From: Anaeromyxobacter soli
GTDB taxonomy: Bacteria; Myxococcota; Myxococcia; Myxococcales; Anaeromyxobacteraceae
Direction of reading: 5' to 3'
Assembly (NCBI RefSeq): GCF_022808855.1
Contig: NZ_JAKZLF010000030.1
Span: 1-64,000, forward strand
DNA: 64,000 nucleotides
The notes under the pieces were generated by a model. It had not been told where the DNA came from. It was given only the letters and a program-made list of their open reading frames with translations, and made no database searches. Numbering within the stretch: position 1 is the stretch's first letter; the number at the start of each line of letters is the position of its first letter. A program made the translations under genes and the position numbers. Below, piece after piece: positions 8,574 to 18,027 of the stretch.

Positions 8574-9341
8574 ATGAACGTCTCCTCTCTCCTCCGAAGC
8601 CTCCTCGCGATCGCGCTCGTCGCGCTCGCGCCCGCGGCGCGCGCTGGCGGGTTCTCCACCACCAACGTCCAGCTGCTGCAGGGGTACAACTTCGACGACG
8701 CGCTCGGAAACTACGACCACGGGCGCCTCACGACGCTGACGCTCAACCACTTCTCCACGTGGGAGCACGGCGACAGCTTCTTCTTCACGGACCTGACCCG
8801 CGGCCGGGTGGGCGGCGAGGACGCGACCGGCGCCTACGTCGAGTGGCACCCGCGCCTGTTCCTGAACGACCTGCTCGGCCAGAAGGCCCCCATCGGCGGC
8901 GTCATCCGGAACTGGGGCCTCGCGGGCGAGGTGAACCAGGGCGGCAACTTCTACGCCTACCTCGGCGGCGTCGGGTTCGACTTCGTCGCGCCGCCGGGCT
9001 GGGTGCTCGGGCTCAACCTCTTCTACCGGTACGACAAGTTCGCCGATCACCAGTGGCAGATCTCGCCGTACTGGACGGTGCCGTTCGCCGTCGGTCCGGT
9101 GCCGTTCCTCTTCACGGGCTTCGTCGACGTGAACGGCACGAAGGACGGCGCGCGCGACAACGCCGTCGAGATCTGGGCGCAGCCGGAGCTGCTCGTCGAC
9201 GTGCTCTCCGTCGCGGGCGGCCCGAAGGGCAAGCTCCACGCCGGCGTCGAGTGGTTCATCCACCGCGGCTACGGCTTCGGCGAGACGGAGGCGACGGTGA
9301 CCTCCGCCCCGCAGGTCATGGTGCAGTGGACGATCTTCTAG
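8574..9341 (+). CDS. Tsx/OmpK-like outer-membrane channel
   Basis: A 255-residue outer-membrane beta-barrel resembling nucleoside-specific channel Tsx. It has a Sec signal (residues 1-24, ending PAARA), then alternating amphipathic strands rich in Tyr, Trp and Phe with conserved-looking GYNFDDAL, FFFTDLTRG, YVEWHPRL and a C-terminal MVQWTIF ending in Phe, the usual BAM recognition residue. The mid-protein NLFYRYDKFADHQWQISPYW segment fits the Tsx family. A TAGAAG -10-like box (8559-8564) ends nine bases before ATG and no Shine-Dalgarno sequence is visible. A clear intrinsic terminator follows. Substrate is not known. Confidence 0.82.
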   Translation: MNVSSLLRSLLAIALVALAPAARAGGFSTTNVQLLQGYNFDDALGNYDHGRLTTLTLNHFSTWEHGDSFFFTDLTRGRVGGEDATGAYVEWHPRLFLNDLLGQKAPIGGVIRNWGLAGEVNQGGNFYAYLGGVGFDFVAPPGWVLGLNLFYRYDKFADHQWQISPYWTVPFAVGPVPFLFTGFVDVNGTKDGARDNAVEIWAQPELLVDVLSVAGGPKGKLHAGVEWFIHRGYGFGETEATVTSAPQVMVQWTIF

Positions 9342-9369
9342 TCCGGCCATCCTGACCCGCCGCACCGAA

Positions 9370-9410
9370 GGGCCGCGCCCTCCCTCGAGGAGGCGCGGCC
9401 CTCGGTTTTT
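9370..9410 (+). terminator. Intrinsic terminator of the Tsx-like gene
   Basis: A nine-base GC stem, GGCCGCGCC (9371-9379) with GGCGCGGCC (9391-9400 region), is followed by CTCGGTTTTT on the plus strand. The methyltransferase converges from the other side; in that direction no U-run follows. Confidence 0.85.
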
Positions 9411-9415
9411 CTGGC

Positions 9416-10012
9416 TCAGATCCGCACGAACGTCGCGAGCCAGGCCTTGGCGCCGCCGGTCAGGAGGAGGCTGTCGAACACCGCGGGGCGGATCCGCACC
9501 ATCGCGAAGAGCGAGCGGAACGTCGCGCGGAGGTCGTACTCGGCGATGCGCCGTGGGCCCGGCCCGGGCGGCTCCGCGTCGGAGAAGCAGAGGATGTGGA
9601 GCACGCCGCCGGGCGAGAGCACCTCCGTGAGCGACTCCGCGTACGGGCGACGCTCCTCGTCGGAGAAGACGTGGAACAGCCCGCAGTCGACGACCGTCTC
9701 GACGCGCAGGCGCAGGCGCCCGAGCTGCAGCGCGTCGGCGACGTGGAACGCCACCTCCAGCCCGCGCGCCGCCGCCTTCTCGCGGGCGCGGGCGATCGCG
9801 GCGGGCGAGCCGTCCACCCCGACGACCGGCCGGCCCAGGCTCGCGAGGTGGAGGGCGTTCTCGCCGGTGCCGCAGCCGACGTCGAGCACGGTGCCCCTCA
9901 CCTCGCCCTCCTCGGCGAGCTTCACGATCTCGGGCTGCGGCCGGCCGATGTCCCAGGGCGGCGTCCCTGCCAGGTAGGCGGCCTCGAAGTCGCGGCGGGG
10001 TCCCTCGGACAT
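9416..10012 (-). CDS. Class I SAM-dependent methyltransferase
   Basis: A 198-residue single-domain methyltransferase. Residues about 10-30 (LAGTPPWDIGRPQPEI) match a family often called thiopurine/tellurite-resistance-type methyltransferases; motif I is VLDVGCGTGENALHLA, the motif II acid is VVGVDGSP, and LSPGGVLHILCFSD is the post-II strand. It probably acts on a small molecule in the cytoplasm. ATG at 10012 is chosen for the AGGAG site before it; a longer reading frame upstream is Arg/Ala-rich and unlikely. It converges on the Tsx-like gene and diverges from the 148-residue protein. Substrate is unknown. Confidence 0.85.
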   Translation of the reverse strand: MSEGPRRDFEAAYLAGTPPWDIGRPQPEIVKLAEEGEVRGTVLDVGCGTGENALHLASLGRPVVGVDGSPAAIARAREKAAARGLEVAFHVADALQLGRLRLRVETVVDCGLFHVFSDEERRPYAESLTEVLSPGGVLHILCFSDAEPPGPGPRRIAEYDLRATFRSLFAMVRIRPAVFDSLLLTGGAKAWLATFVRI

Positions 10013-10118
10013 CTCGGCTCTCCTCGCTCGTGCCGCCGGCGGCGCGCGGCGAGCGGCCACGCGCGGACGGCACCCGTCCTTCTTGTCGGCCCCGGTGCGC
10101 GCGCGCAAGATCGCGCTC

Positions 10119-10565
10119 ATGCCCTACGAGCCCGCGTTCATGAGGCAGCTCGACGCCTTCCACGCCGCGCTCGCGGAGGTGAGGACGCTCGCCGAGTGGA
10201 GCGCCTTCAAGGCGCGCTGGTTCGCGGACCAGCCCTGGCCGCGCCGCTCGGAGCAGGCGCTCCTCGCCGCGCGGGAGGCGGGGCCCACCGTGGCGCTCGC
10301 CGGCCGCACCTTCACCCGCATGCCGCTCCCCGACGACGTCACCCCTGCCGCGCGCTACGAGTACTTCGCCGCGCTCGCCGCCGCGGGGCGCGTGCTCTTC
10401 CCCGCGCCGGAGGACCAGCCCGGCGCGGGCGGCTCGGGCGTGCGGTTCCAGTGCCCCGCCTGCGAGATGTGGACGGACGATCCCGGCGATCCCGGCTGCC
10501 CGGCGTGCGGGCGGGTGCTGCTCGAGATGAGGGTGGCGCCGCGATCCGCGCCTGCCAGCGGCTGA
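10119..10565 (+). CDS. Hypothetical protein with C-terminal zinc ribbon
   Basis: I do not recognise the family. The 148-residue product has a helical N-terminal two-thirds rich in Ala, Trp and Arg (AEWSAFKARWFADQPWPRRS), then a C-terminal ribbon with CPAC followed 14 residues later by CPACGRVLLEM, giving two CxxC pairs that should bind zinc. A candidate promoter, TTGTCG (10083-10088)-17-CAAGAT (10106-10111), ends seven bases before the ATG, and there is no Shine-Dalgarno sequence, so a leaderless message is possible. It is followed by the YejM-like gene after 66 bases. Confidence 0.65.
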   Translation: MPYEPAFMRQLDAFHAALAEVRTLAEWSAFKARWFADQPWPRRSEQALLAAREAGPTVALAGRTFTRMPLPDDVTPAARYEYFAALAAAGRVLFPAPEDQPGAGGSGVRFQCPACEMWTDDPGDPGCPACGRVLLEMRVAPRSAPASG

Positions 10566-10631
10566 CCGCCCGCTCGGCCGCTCCCCGCCGGGTGGCGAGC
10601 ACGGGCGGGTGATGCTAGGTTCCGCGCCCGA

Positions 10632-12530
10632 ATGTCCCGCGCGCTCGATGTCGGCGCCGGGGCGACGCGGGGCGGGGCCGGGTACCGGTTCCCCGCGCTC
10701 GTCTGGTCGCTCCTGCACGTCCCGCTCTTCCTCGCCCTGTACGCGACCTCGATCGCGGCGGCGGTCCGCAACGCGCCCGCGGCGTACCGGGCGCCGCTCT
10801 GGCCCACCTTCCTCCCGCAGGCGGCGCTCCTCGCGCTCGCCGCGTTCGCGCTCGCGCTCCCCTTCTCGCTCCGACCCCGCGCGTACCGCTTCGCCGCGCC
10901 GGCCGTGCTCGGCCTCGCGACGAGCCTCGTCGCCCTCGACAGCCGGATCTTCGGGGCGGTCGGCTTCCACGTGAACGGCTTCTTCCTGCGCGTGCTGTTC
11001 CAGCCGTACGCGCTCAAGGAGACGGGCGTGTCCCCGGCGGACGTCGCGACATTCCTCGCCGCCGGCGCCCTCTTCGTCGCGCTCGACGTCGCGGCGGGCG
11101 CGTGGTTCATCCGGCGCTTCGCGAGCGGGCGGCGTGCGTGGACCCTCGCGCTCACGCTCGTCCTGGCGGCCGCGGCGGAGCGCGTGTACGGGGCGGGGCT
11201 CGTCTACCTCGGCGGTCCGGCGATGTTCGCCGCCTCCGGCGTCCTGCCGCTGCAGGTGCCGGTGCGCATGAACGGCATCTACTCGCGCCTCTTCGGGAAG
11301 CGCGCCGTGGACCAGTTCGCCGGCCAGGAGTCGCTGCGGCTGCCGGCCGGGGTCGCGCCGGAGGAGATCCACTTCACCCGCAAGCCCGACGTGCTCTTCC
11401 TCGTCGCGGAGAGCCTGCCCGCGGCGCACCTCGCGCCGGACGTCATGCCGAACCTGTGGCGCCGCGCCGAGGCGGGCGCGCGCTTCACGCGCCACTACGC
11501 GGGCGCGGTCGCGACGCACTACACGATCTTCAGCCTCCTGTACGGGCTCCAGGCGCAGAAGCTCGAGGCCACGCTCGGCGCGGGCCGCCGGCCGGTGCTC
11601 TTCCCGGCGCTGCGCGCGAACGGCTACGCGGTGAAGGCGCTCTCCGCCTCCTGCCTCGACTGGATGGACCTGCGCGAGACGGTGTTCGCCGGCGTGTCCG
11701 CCGAGGACCTCAAGAACCGCTGCGACGGCGAGGGCTGGGGCGACCGCGATCCGCAGCTCCTCCTCGACGCGCGCAAGATGGCCGAGGCGGTCCCGCGCGA
11801 CCAGCCGCTCTTCATGTTCGTCTTCCTGTACGGGACGCACTTCAACTACTTCTACCCGCGCGGCCAGGAGCCCTTCCGGCCGGTGTGGGACGGCTCGGGG
11901 GGCATCAAGGCCACCACCGCGCCGGCGGAGCAGATCCGCAACCGCGCCAAGAACGCGGCCTATGCGCTCGACGGGACGCTCGAGGAGTTCCTCTCCTGGT
12001 TCGAGCGGACCCGCGGGAAGAAGCCGCTCGTGCTCTTCACCGGCGATCACGGGGAGGAGTTCCGGGAGAAGGGCCACCTCGGCCACGGCTCGGCGGTGAC
12101 GAACGAGCAGATCCACGTGCCGTTCGTGGTGCTCGGCGACGGGATCCCGGCGGGCGTGCACGACGCGCCGACGAGCCACGTGGACTTCGTCCCGACGATC
12201 TTCTCGCTGCTCGGCGACACGCACCCGCCGTCGCTCCACTCCGACGGGCTCTCCGCGTTCGACTCGCCCGACGATCGCTTCGTGCTCTCGACGGTCGGCT
12301 GGGAGCCGCGCTACGCCGTGGTGGGCAAGGATCTCAAGGTGACGGTGTTCGCCGGTCTGGCGGGCGCGAGCGTCACCGACCCCGAGGACCGGCCGCTGCC
12401 CGACGGCAGCGCCCGCCTGGCCGCGAACGCCGGCAGGATCATGCGCGCGATGCGCGGCGAGGAGGTCGCCCCCGCCCACGCGGCGCGCCCGCTGCCCGCG
12501 TCGGCGACCGCCGGCGAGGCCGGGAGATAG
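10632..12530 (+). CDS. Membrane-anchored sulfatase-fold hydrolase (YejM/PbgA-like)
   Basis: A 632-residue inner-membrane protein of the alkaline-phosphatase/sulfatase superfamily. Five predicted membrane segments fill residues 20-190, followed by a periplasmic catalytic-fold domain: KPDVLFLVAESLP supplies the first metal-binding acid region, ATHYTIFSLLYG the nucleophile region (Thr), and LFTGDHGEEF plus GHLGHGSAVTNEQIHVPF the second metal pair. This layout matches YejM/PbgA and LtaS-type proteins that handle phospholipid or lipid A-related control. Whether it is an active phosphoethanolamine or lipid transferase is not decided. TAGGTT (10616-10621) ends ten bases before ATG without a Shine-Dalgarno site. 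Confidence 0.83.
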   Translation: MSRALDVGAGATRGGAGYRFPALVWSLLHVPLFLALYATSIAAAVRNAPAAYRAPLWPTFLPQAALLALAAFALALPFSLRPRAYRFAAPAVLGLATSLVALDSRIFGAVGFHVNGFFLRVLFQPYALKETGVSPADVATFLAAGALFVALDVAAGAWFIRRFASGRRAWTLALTLVLAAAAERVYGAGLVYLGGPAMFAASGVLPLQVPVRMNGIYSRLFGKRAVDQFAGQESLRLPAGVAPEEIHFTRKPDVLFLVAESLPAAHLAPDVMPNLWRRAEAGARFTRHYAGAVATHYTIFSLLYGLQAQKLEATLGAGRRPVLFPALRANGYAVKALSASCLDWMDLRETVFAGVSAEDLKNRCDGEGWGDRDPQLLLDARKMAEAVPRDQPLFMFVFLYGTHFNYFYPRGQEPFRPVWDGSGGIKATTAPAEQIRNRAKNAAYALDGTLEEFLSWFERTRGKKPLVLFTGDHGEEFREKGHLGHGSAVTNEQIHVPFVVLGDGIPAGVHDAPTSHVDFVPTIFSLLGDTHPPSLHSDGLSAFDSPDDRFVLSTVGWEPRYAVVGKDLKVTVFAGLAGASVTDPEDRPLPDGSARLAANAGRIMRAMRGEEVAPAHAARPLPASATAGEAGR

Positions 12531-12551
12531 CTCCGCGCGGGTCCGGCGACG

Positions 12552-13589
12552 TCACTCGTGTAGCTCGACCACGTCGCGGTCGGCCAGCACGTGGTGCCGA
12601 TCGACCTGCTGCCCCTCGAAGCGCGCGTGGCCCCAGATGCGCGCGAACTTGAGGTGGGCGGCGACCTCGTGGTGCACGACGAGGGCGAGGTCGTGCACGG
12701 TCGCGCCGGCGGGCAGCACGAACGGCTTCCCCAGGTCAGGCTTCTTCCCCGGCTCCTTCGTGTAGACGCGCATCCGGCCGAGCGCGCGGAAGAGCTCGGG
12801 TCGCAGCGCGTCGAGACCGTCGCCGCGCGTCGCGGACACCGCGAAGAACGGCAGGTCCGCGCCCACCGCCTCGCGCGCGAGCGCCGCGAACGTGCCGTCC
12901 TCGTCGAGGTCGCGGCGCGTCGCGACGACGAGGACCGGGCGGTGGACGAGGAGCGGCGAGGCGCCCGGCGGCGGGGCGCGGCCGCGCGGCCAGACGTGCC
13001 CGCGCGAGAGGACCTCCAGCACCGCCGCGAACGCCGCCTCCACGTCGTCGGCGGTGGGGTCCAGCACGACGACGACGCCGTCCGCGCCCTGCGCGAGGTT
13101 CGGCAGGTACGGCTCGGTGTGACCCGGCGCGACGGGCGGCGTGTCGACGAGCTGCACCTGCACGTCCTCGAACGCCATCATCCCCGGCAGCGGCGCGCGC
13201 GTGGTGAACGGGTACTCGCCGATCTCGGGGTGCGCGTGGGTGAGCGCGGCGAGCAGCGACGACTTGCCGGCGTTGGGGGGCCCGAGGAGCACCCACTGGC
13301 CGGCCCCCTCGCGGCGCACGTGCGCGGGGTCCGTGCGGTGGACGCCGCTCTGGCGCACGTGCTCGCCCTCCTCCTCGAGCTTCGCGAGGCGCTTCTTGAG
13401 GTCGGCGTGCAGCTTCTCCGTCCCCTTGTGCTTCGGGAGGAGCGCGATCATCTCGCGGAGCGCCTCGCGCTTGTCGTCGTGGCTCGCCGCCTCGCGGAAG
13501 CGGAGCTCCGCGTCCTTGTACTGGGCGGTGAGGTTCGCGGGCACGAGCGGGATCGTGGGCGCGGCCCCTCGAGGCGGGTGCGTGGCCAT
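12552..13589 (-). CDS. Obg/DRG-type GTPase with TGS domain
   Basis: A 345-residue cytoplasmic GTPase. The N-terminal 95 residues are charged helices (YKDAELRFREAASHDDKREA). The G domain follows: G1 GPPNAGKSSL, the switch-I Thr in YPFTTRAPLPGMM, G3 VDTPP, G4 as TRRD in place of NKxD, and G5 as SATRGDG. The last 65 residues form a TGS domain (KPFVLPAGATVHDLALVVHHE). This is the archaeal/eukaryal DRG-like branch; ribosome or RNA association is the usual role. The changed G4 may alter guanine specificity. ATG 13589 is the first plausible start; it is divergent from the activase gene and converges with the sulfatase gene after 21 bases. Confidence 0.85.
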   Translation of the reverse strand: MATHPPRGAAPTIPLVPANLTAQYKDAELRFREAASHDDKREALREMIALLPKHKGTEKLHADLKKRLAKLEEEGEHVRQSGVHRTDPAHVRREGAGQWVLLGPPNAGKSSLLAALTHAHPEIGEYPFTTRAPLPGMMAFEDVQVQLVDTPPVAPGHTEPYLPNLAQGADGVVVVLDPTADDVEAAFAAVLEVLSRGHVWPRGRAPPPGASPLLVHRPVLVVATRRDLDEDGTFAALAREAVGADLPFFAVSATRGDGLDALRPELFRALGRMRVYTKEPGKKPDLGKPFVLPAGATVHDLALVVHHEVAAHLKFARIWGHARFEGQQVDRHHVLADRDVVELHE

Positions 13590-13704
13590 CGCGGGGTGGA
13601 CCCACGAGGGATGCCCGGAGCGTGGAGGCGTGCCCCTGGCCCTCTCGCCGCGCCCGTTCTGGTCAAGCCCGCCGGGCGCGCGCTGGGCGACACTCGCCGT
13701 CAGC

Positions 13705-16700
13705 ATGCCTCGTTTCCTCGGGGTGGACGCAGGCGCCGAGACGGTGAAGGTGGTCGAGCTCGTCGCTCGCCCGGGCGAGCTCGTGTGGCTCCGGCGCGCG
13801 CGGCTCGAGCACCACAAGGCGCCCGGCCCGGCGGTGCGCGAGCTCCTCCGGCAGTGGGGATGGGACGACGTCGGCGGCGCCTTCGCGTCCGGGCGCCTCG
13901 GGCGGCAGCTGGCCCTTTCGCGCGTCCCGGCCAAGCAGGCGCGTATCGCCGGCGTGCGGTTCCTCCACGGGCCGGGCCCCGCGGTGATCGTGGACATCGG
14001 CGCGCACGGCTTCTCGGTGGTGGAGCTGGGCGGCGGCGAGGACGCGGACTACCGGGAGAACCCGCGCTGCTCGCAGGGCACGGGGAGCTTCCTGCGCCAG
14101 CTCGTCGAGCGCTTCGGGCTCGACCCCGAGGAGGCGGACCTCGTCGCCGCGCCGGTCGAGGATCCGGCGCCGCTCTCCGGCCGCTGCCCCGTCATCCTGA
14201 AGACCGACATGACCCACCTCGCGAACCAGGGCGAGGACCGGGCACGGATCCTGGCCGGCCTGTTCGACGCGATCTGCGACAACGTCCAGGTGCTGCTCCG
14301 GCGGCCCTCGGAGGCCGCGACCGTGGTCCTCGCCGGAGGGGTCGGACGCTCGCGCAGGATCCGCGAGCGGTTCGGGCGGATCGTGGCGGAGCGCGGGATG
14401 ACCCTCGAGGAGGAGCGCGGCGACGACGCGCTCTACCTGGACGCGCTCGGGTGCGCGGTGCTGGCCGCTCGGGGGTCCGCGCCGCTCCCGCGGCCCGACG
14501 ACCTCGTGGCCCCCGCGGCGCACGCGCCCGTGGAGCTGCTCCCGCCGCTCTCCGACACCCTGGGGCGCGTGCGCCGCCTGCCCGTGCGTCCGGCCCCCAG
14601 GATCGGCGCCGGCGACGCGCTCATCCTCGGCCTCGACATCGGCTCGACCGGCTCGAAGGCCGTCGCGCTCCACGCCGCCTCGGGTGCGCCCGTCTGGGAG
14701 AGCTACACGCGCACCGCCGGCGACCCGGTGGCGGCGGCGCAGGAGCTCGTGCGCCGCGCGGCCGGCGGAGCCTTCCGGGAGGCCGTCGTGGGCCTCGGGG
14801 TCACCGGCAGCGGTCGCGAGATCGTCGGGTCGCTGCTCGCGACCTGCTACGGCGCCGAGCGGGTGCACGTGCTGAACGAGATCGCCGCTCACGCCGAGGG
14901 AGCGCGCGCCTGCGACCCGCGGGTGGACACCATCTTCGAGATCGGCGGGCAGGACGCGAAGTACATCCGGCTCCTCGGCGGCCGCGTGGTCGACGCCGCC
15001 ATGAACGAGGCGTGCAGCGCCGGGACAGGGTCCTTCATCGAGGAGCAGGGGCTCCGCCTCGGGGACCGCGACGTCGAGGCGCTCGCGCGCGTGGCGCTCG
15101 GGGCCGACGCCTGCGCCGACCTGGGCCAGCACTGCGCCGTGTTCATGGCCGAGATCCTCGACGAGGCGGCGGCCGCGGGCGTCACGCGACCGCGCCTCGT
15201 CGCCGGCCTCTACGACTCGGTCGTGCAGAACTACCTGAACCGCGTGAAGGGCAGCCGCTCGGTGGGGGACGTCGTGTTCTGCCAGGGGATGCCCTTCAGC
15301 GCCGACGCGCTCGCGGCGGCGGTGGCGCGGCAGACCGGCGCGGAGGTGATCGTGCCGCCGAACCCGGGCACGGTGGGCGCGTGGGGGATCGCGCTGCTCG
15401 CGCGCGGGGCGCTGCCCGGCGGCGCTCCGCTCGAGCTCGGCCGGTTCCTCGACGCCCGGGTGGACCGGAAGGACACGTTCGTCTGCCGCTCCACGGCCGG
15501 CTGCGGCGGGTCGGGCAACTCCTGCCGCATCGAGCGGCTCCGGACGCGCGTCCAGGGGGTGCGGCGCGCGTTCTCCTGGGGGGGAGGCTGCTCCGTCCAC
15601 GAGCGCGGGACCCGCACGCGGAAGCTCCCCGCCGGCGCGCCCGATCCGTTCAGGGAGCGCGCGGAGCTGGTCGAGGCCGTGCTGCGTCCGCTGTCGGCGC
15701 GCACCGGCGCCCCGCGCGTCGCCCTCGCCGAGGCGTTCCAGCTGAAGGGGCTGTTCCCGTTCTTCGCCCACTTCTTCCGGGCCCTCGGCCTCGACGTGGT
15801 CGTGGCGCGCGGAGGAGGACGGGAGCCGCTCCGCCGCGGGACGGAGCGCGCGCACGTCCCGTTCTGCGCGCCCATGCAGCAGTACCACGGCCTCGTCGCC
15901 GCGATGGCGGAGGCGCCCGCGGAGCGGGTCTTCCTCCCGATGCTGCGCGACCTGCCGGCCGTGAAGGACGAGACCTCTCACTGGCTCTGCCCGGTGGTGG
16001 CGGGGAGCGCCGACGTGCTGCGCCTCGATCTCGGGCGAGCGCTCGACGCCGGGCGGATCCTCTCGCCGGCCATCCGCCTCGGGCCGGGCTTCCTCGACGC
16101 CCCGGCGTTCCTCGACACCTGCCGCGCGCTCGCCGCGGACCTCGGGGTCCAGCGCGAGGACGCCTGGCGATCCGCCCACGCCGTCGCGCGCGAGGAGCAG
16201 GCGCGCTTCGACGCCGCCCTCTTCCGCATCGGGCGCGGCGCGCTCTACCGCTGCCGCGCCGAGGGGCTCTTGCCCGTGGTCGTCCTCGGGCGCACCTACA
16301 CGATCCACGACGCGGTCCTGAGCGCGAACATCCCCGCGCTGCTGCGCGAGCAGGGCGCCGTCGCCATCCCCGTCGACTGCTACCCGTCGGCCCCGGAGAC
16401 GCCGCTCGTCCCGGGCGCGTTCTGGGGCTACACGCAGCGCGTGCTGCGCGCGGCGTACGAGGTGCGGCGCGAGCCCGGGGTGTACAGCCTGTTCGCGAGC
16501 AACTACGGCTGCGGGCCCGACAGCTTCACGCTGCACGCCTACGCGCGCCTCATGGAGGGCAAGCCCTTCGCCGTCATCGAGACGGACGGCCACGCCGGCG
16601 ACGCCGGGACGAAGACGCGCGTGGAGGCGTTCCTGCACTGCGTCCGCGAGGACCTGCGCTCCGGCGCGAGCGCCGCCGCGTCCGCGGCCCCGCTGCTCGC

Positions 16701-17955
16701 CCTCGCCTCCCAGTCGCTCCCCGAGATCGCCCGCAGCGGCGCGCGCGTGCTCGTGCCGCCCATGGGGCCGGAGGCCGGCGCGCTCGCCTCGGCGCTGCGC
16801 GGCTACGGCGTCCCCGCCGAGGTGCTTCCCCGCGCCGGCCCGGAGGCGGTCCGGCGGGCGCGGCGCCACACGAGCGGCAAGGAGTGCCTGCCGATGATCG
16901 TGACGCTCGGGTCGCTCCTGCAGCGGCTCGAGCGGGCGCACCCGCACGAGCGGCTGGCGTTCTTCATGCCGGGCTCCAGCGGCCCGTGCCGGTTCGGCTA
17001 CTACCGGCAGCTCCACCAGATGATCCTGGAGCGGCTCGGGCACGGCGCGCGGGTGGGGATCTGGTCGCCGCCGGACTCGGACTACTTCGAGGGCGTGCCG
17101 CCCGGCTTCGGGGCCGTCGTGTTCGCGGGGATCGCCGGGTTCGGCCTGCTGGAGGACGCGCTCCGCGACGTCCGCCCCGTCGAGCGCGAGCCCGGGGCCG
17201 CGGCCCGCGTGCACGCGGCGCACGCGACCGAGCTCGCGGCGCTGCTCGAGCGCGCCGCCGCGGGGAGCCTCTCGGCGAGCCGCGTGCTCATGGAGGCCGC
17301 GACCGGGCGGAGCTACGGCGTGCCCGCCCTGCTCGGTCGCGCCGGGCACGCCCTCCGGAGCCTCAAGGACCCCCGGCCGCACCCCACGGTCCTCCTCGTC
17401 GGGGAGGTCTACGTGCGCTCCGACGCGGGCGCCAACGGCGACGTGGCGGACGCGCTGGAGGAGCGCGGGATCCGGGTGCGCCTCGAGCCCGTCGCCCAGT
17501 TCCTCGAGTACTCGGACCACGTCCAGGTGCGGCGCGGCCTGCGCGACACGCCCGGAGACCAGCTCAAGACGTGGGTCCGCGGCCGGCTCCTCGGCGCGTG
17601 CCGGAGCACGATGGCGAGCGCGATGGGGTGGCCGCGCCCGGCGCGCCTCGCGGAGGCGCTCGCGGCCGCGGCGCCCTACGTGCGCGAGGATCTCGAGCAC
17701 GAGGCCGTCCTCGCGGTGGGCCTCCCGGTGCTCCAGTGGCGGCGCGGCGAGATCGACGGCGCCGTGTGCGTGGGCCCGCTCGAGTGCATGCCCGACAAGC
17801 TCGCGGAGGCCCAGCTCTCGCACGCGCGCGAGCGCGAGGGGCTCCTGTCCCTGAGCCTGTCGCTGAACGGCGATCCGGTGGACCCCGACGTCCTCGACGG
17901 CTTCGCCTACGAGGTGAAGGAGCGCTTTTCGCGCGCGAGGCACACGCCGCTGTAG
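13705..17955 (+). CDS. Tandem BcrAD/BadFG activase fused to 2-hydroxyacyl-CoA dehydratase-like domains
   Basis: A 1,416-residue protein. Residues about 1-270 and 305-570 are two ASKHA-fold activase modules of the HgdC/BadFG type that use ATP to fire an electron from a [4Fe-4S] cluster. The second has GLDIGSTGSKAVAL, EIGGQDAKY, ACSAGTGSF and GQHCAVF; the first has GVDAGAETVKVVEL, a divergent ELGGGEDADY, RCSQGTGSF and GRCPVILKTDMTHL. Both therefore keep the two cluster cysteines. Residues about 660-1000 resemble DUF2229, with further Cys (VPFCAPMQQYHG, NYGCGPDSF). The C-terminal part resembles HgdB (GSSGPCRFGYYRQLHQM, LVGEVYVRSDAGAN). Such fusions are known in anaerobes; the substrate here is unknown. 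Confidence 0.85.
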   Translation: MPRFLGVDAGAETVKVVELVARPGELVWLRRARLEHHKAPGPAVRELLRQWGWDDVGGAFASGRLGRQLALSRVPAKQARIAGVRFLHGPGPAVIVDIGAHGFSVVELGGGEDADYRENPRCSQGTGSFLRQLVERFGLDPEEADLVAAPVEDPAPLSGRCPVILKTDMTHLANQGEDRARILAGLFDAICDNVQVLLRRPSEAATVVLAGGVGRSRRIRERFGRIVAERGMTLEEERGDDALYLDALGCAVLAARGSAPLPRPDDLVAPAAHAPVELLPPLSDTLGRVRRLPVRPAPRIGAGDALILGLDIGSTGSKAVALHAASGAPVWESYTRTAGDPVAAAQELVRRAAGGAFREAVVGLGVTGSGREIVGSLLATCYGAERVHVLNEIAAHAEGARACDPRVDTIFEIGGQDAKYIRLLGGRVVDAAMNEACSAGTGSFIEEQGLRLGDRDVEALARVALGADACADLGQHCAVFMAEILDEAAAAGVTRPRLVAGLYDSVVQNYLNRVKGSRSVGDVVFCQGMPFSADALAAAVARQTGAEVIVPPNPGTVGAWGIALLARGALPGGAPLELGRFLDARVDRKDTFVCRSTAGCGGSGNSCRIERLRTRVQGVRRAFSWGGGCSVHERGTRTRKLPAGAPDPFRERAELVEAVLRPLSARTGAPRVALAEAFQLKGLFPFFAHFFRALGLDVVVARGGGREPLRRGTERAHVPFCAPMQQYHGLVAAMAEAPAERVFLPMLRDLPAVKDETSHWLCPVVAGSADVLRLDLGRALDAGRILSPAIRLGPGFLDAPAFLDTCRALAADLGVQREDAWRSAHAVAREEQARFDAALFRIGRGALYRCRAEGLLPVVVLGRTYTIHDAVLSANIPALLREQGAVAIPVDCYPSAPETPLVPGAFWGYTQRVLRAAYEVRREPGVYSLFASNYGCGPDSFTLHAYARLMEGKPFAVIETDGHAGDAGTKTRVEAFLHCVREDLRSGASAAASAAPLLALASQSLPEIARSGARVLVPPMGPEAGALASALRGYGVPAEVLPRAGPEAVRRARRHTSGKECLPMIVTLGSLLQRLERAHPHERLAFFMPGSSGPCRFGYYRQLHQMILERLGHGARVGIWSPPDSDYFEGVPPGFGAVVFAGIAGFGLLEDALRDVRPVEREPGAAARVHAAHATELAALLERAAAGSLSASRVLMEAATGRSYGVPALLGRAGHALRSLKDPRPHPTVLLVGEVYVRSDAGANGDVADALEERGIRVRLEPVAQFLEYSDHVQVRRGLRDTPGDQLKTWVRGRLLGACRSTMASAMGWPRPARLAEALAAAAPYVREDLEHEAVLAVGLPVLQWRRGEIDGAVCVGPLECMPDKLAEAQLSHAREREGLLSLSLSLNGDPVDPDVLDGFAYEVKERFSRARHTPL

Positions 17956-18027
17956 CCGCCGACGCCGGCGCGCGTGACGCTCCGTAGCGGCTCGTCGCTT
18001 CGGGGTTTCTCGGTGGCAGTGTCGCCG

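Noticed and set aside
12591-17987. Very long open frames in other frames over the activase and GTPase genes (up to about 1,800 codons)
   Set aside because: They are Arg/Ala/Pro/Gly-rich without any motif; high GC removes stop codons in non-coding frames. The activase frame carries clear family motifs.
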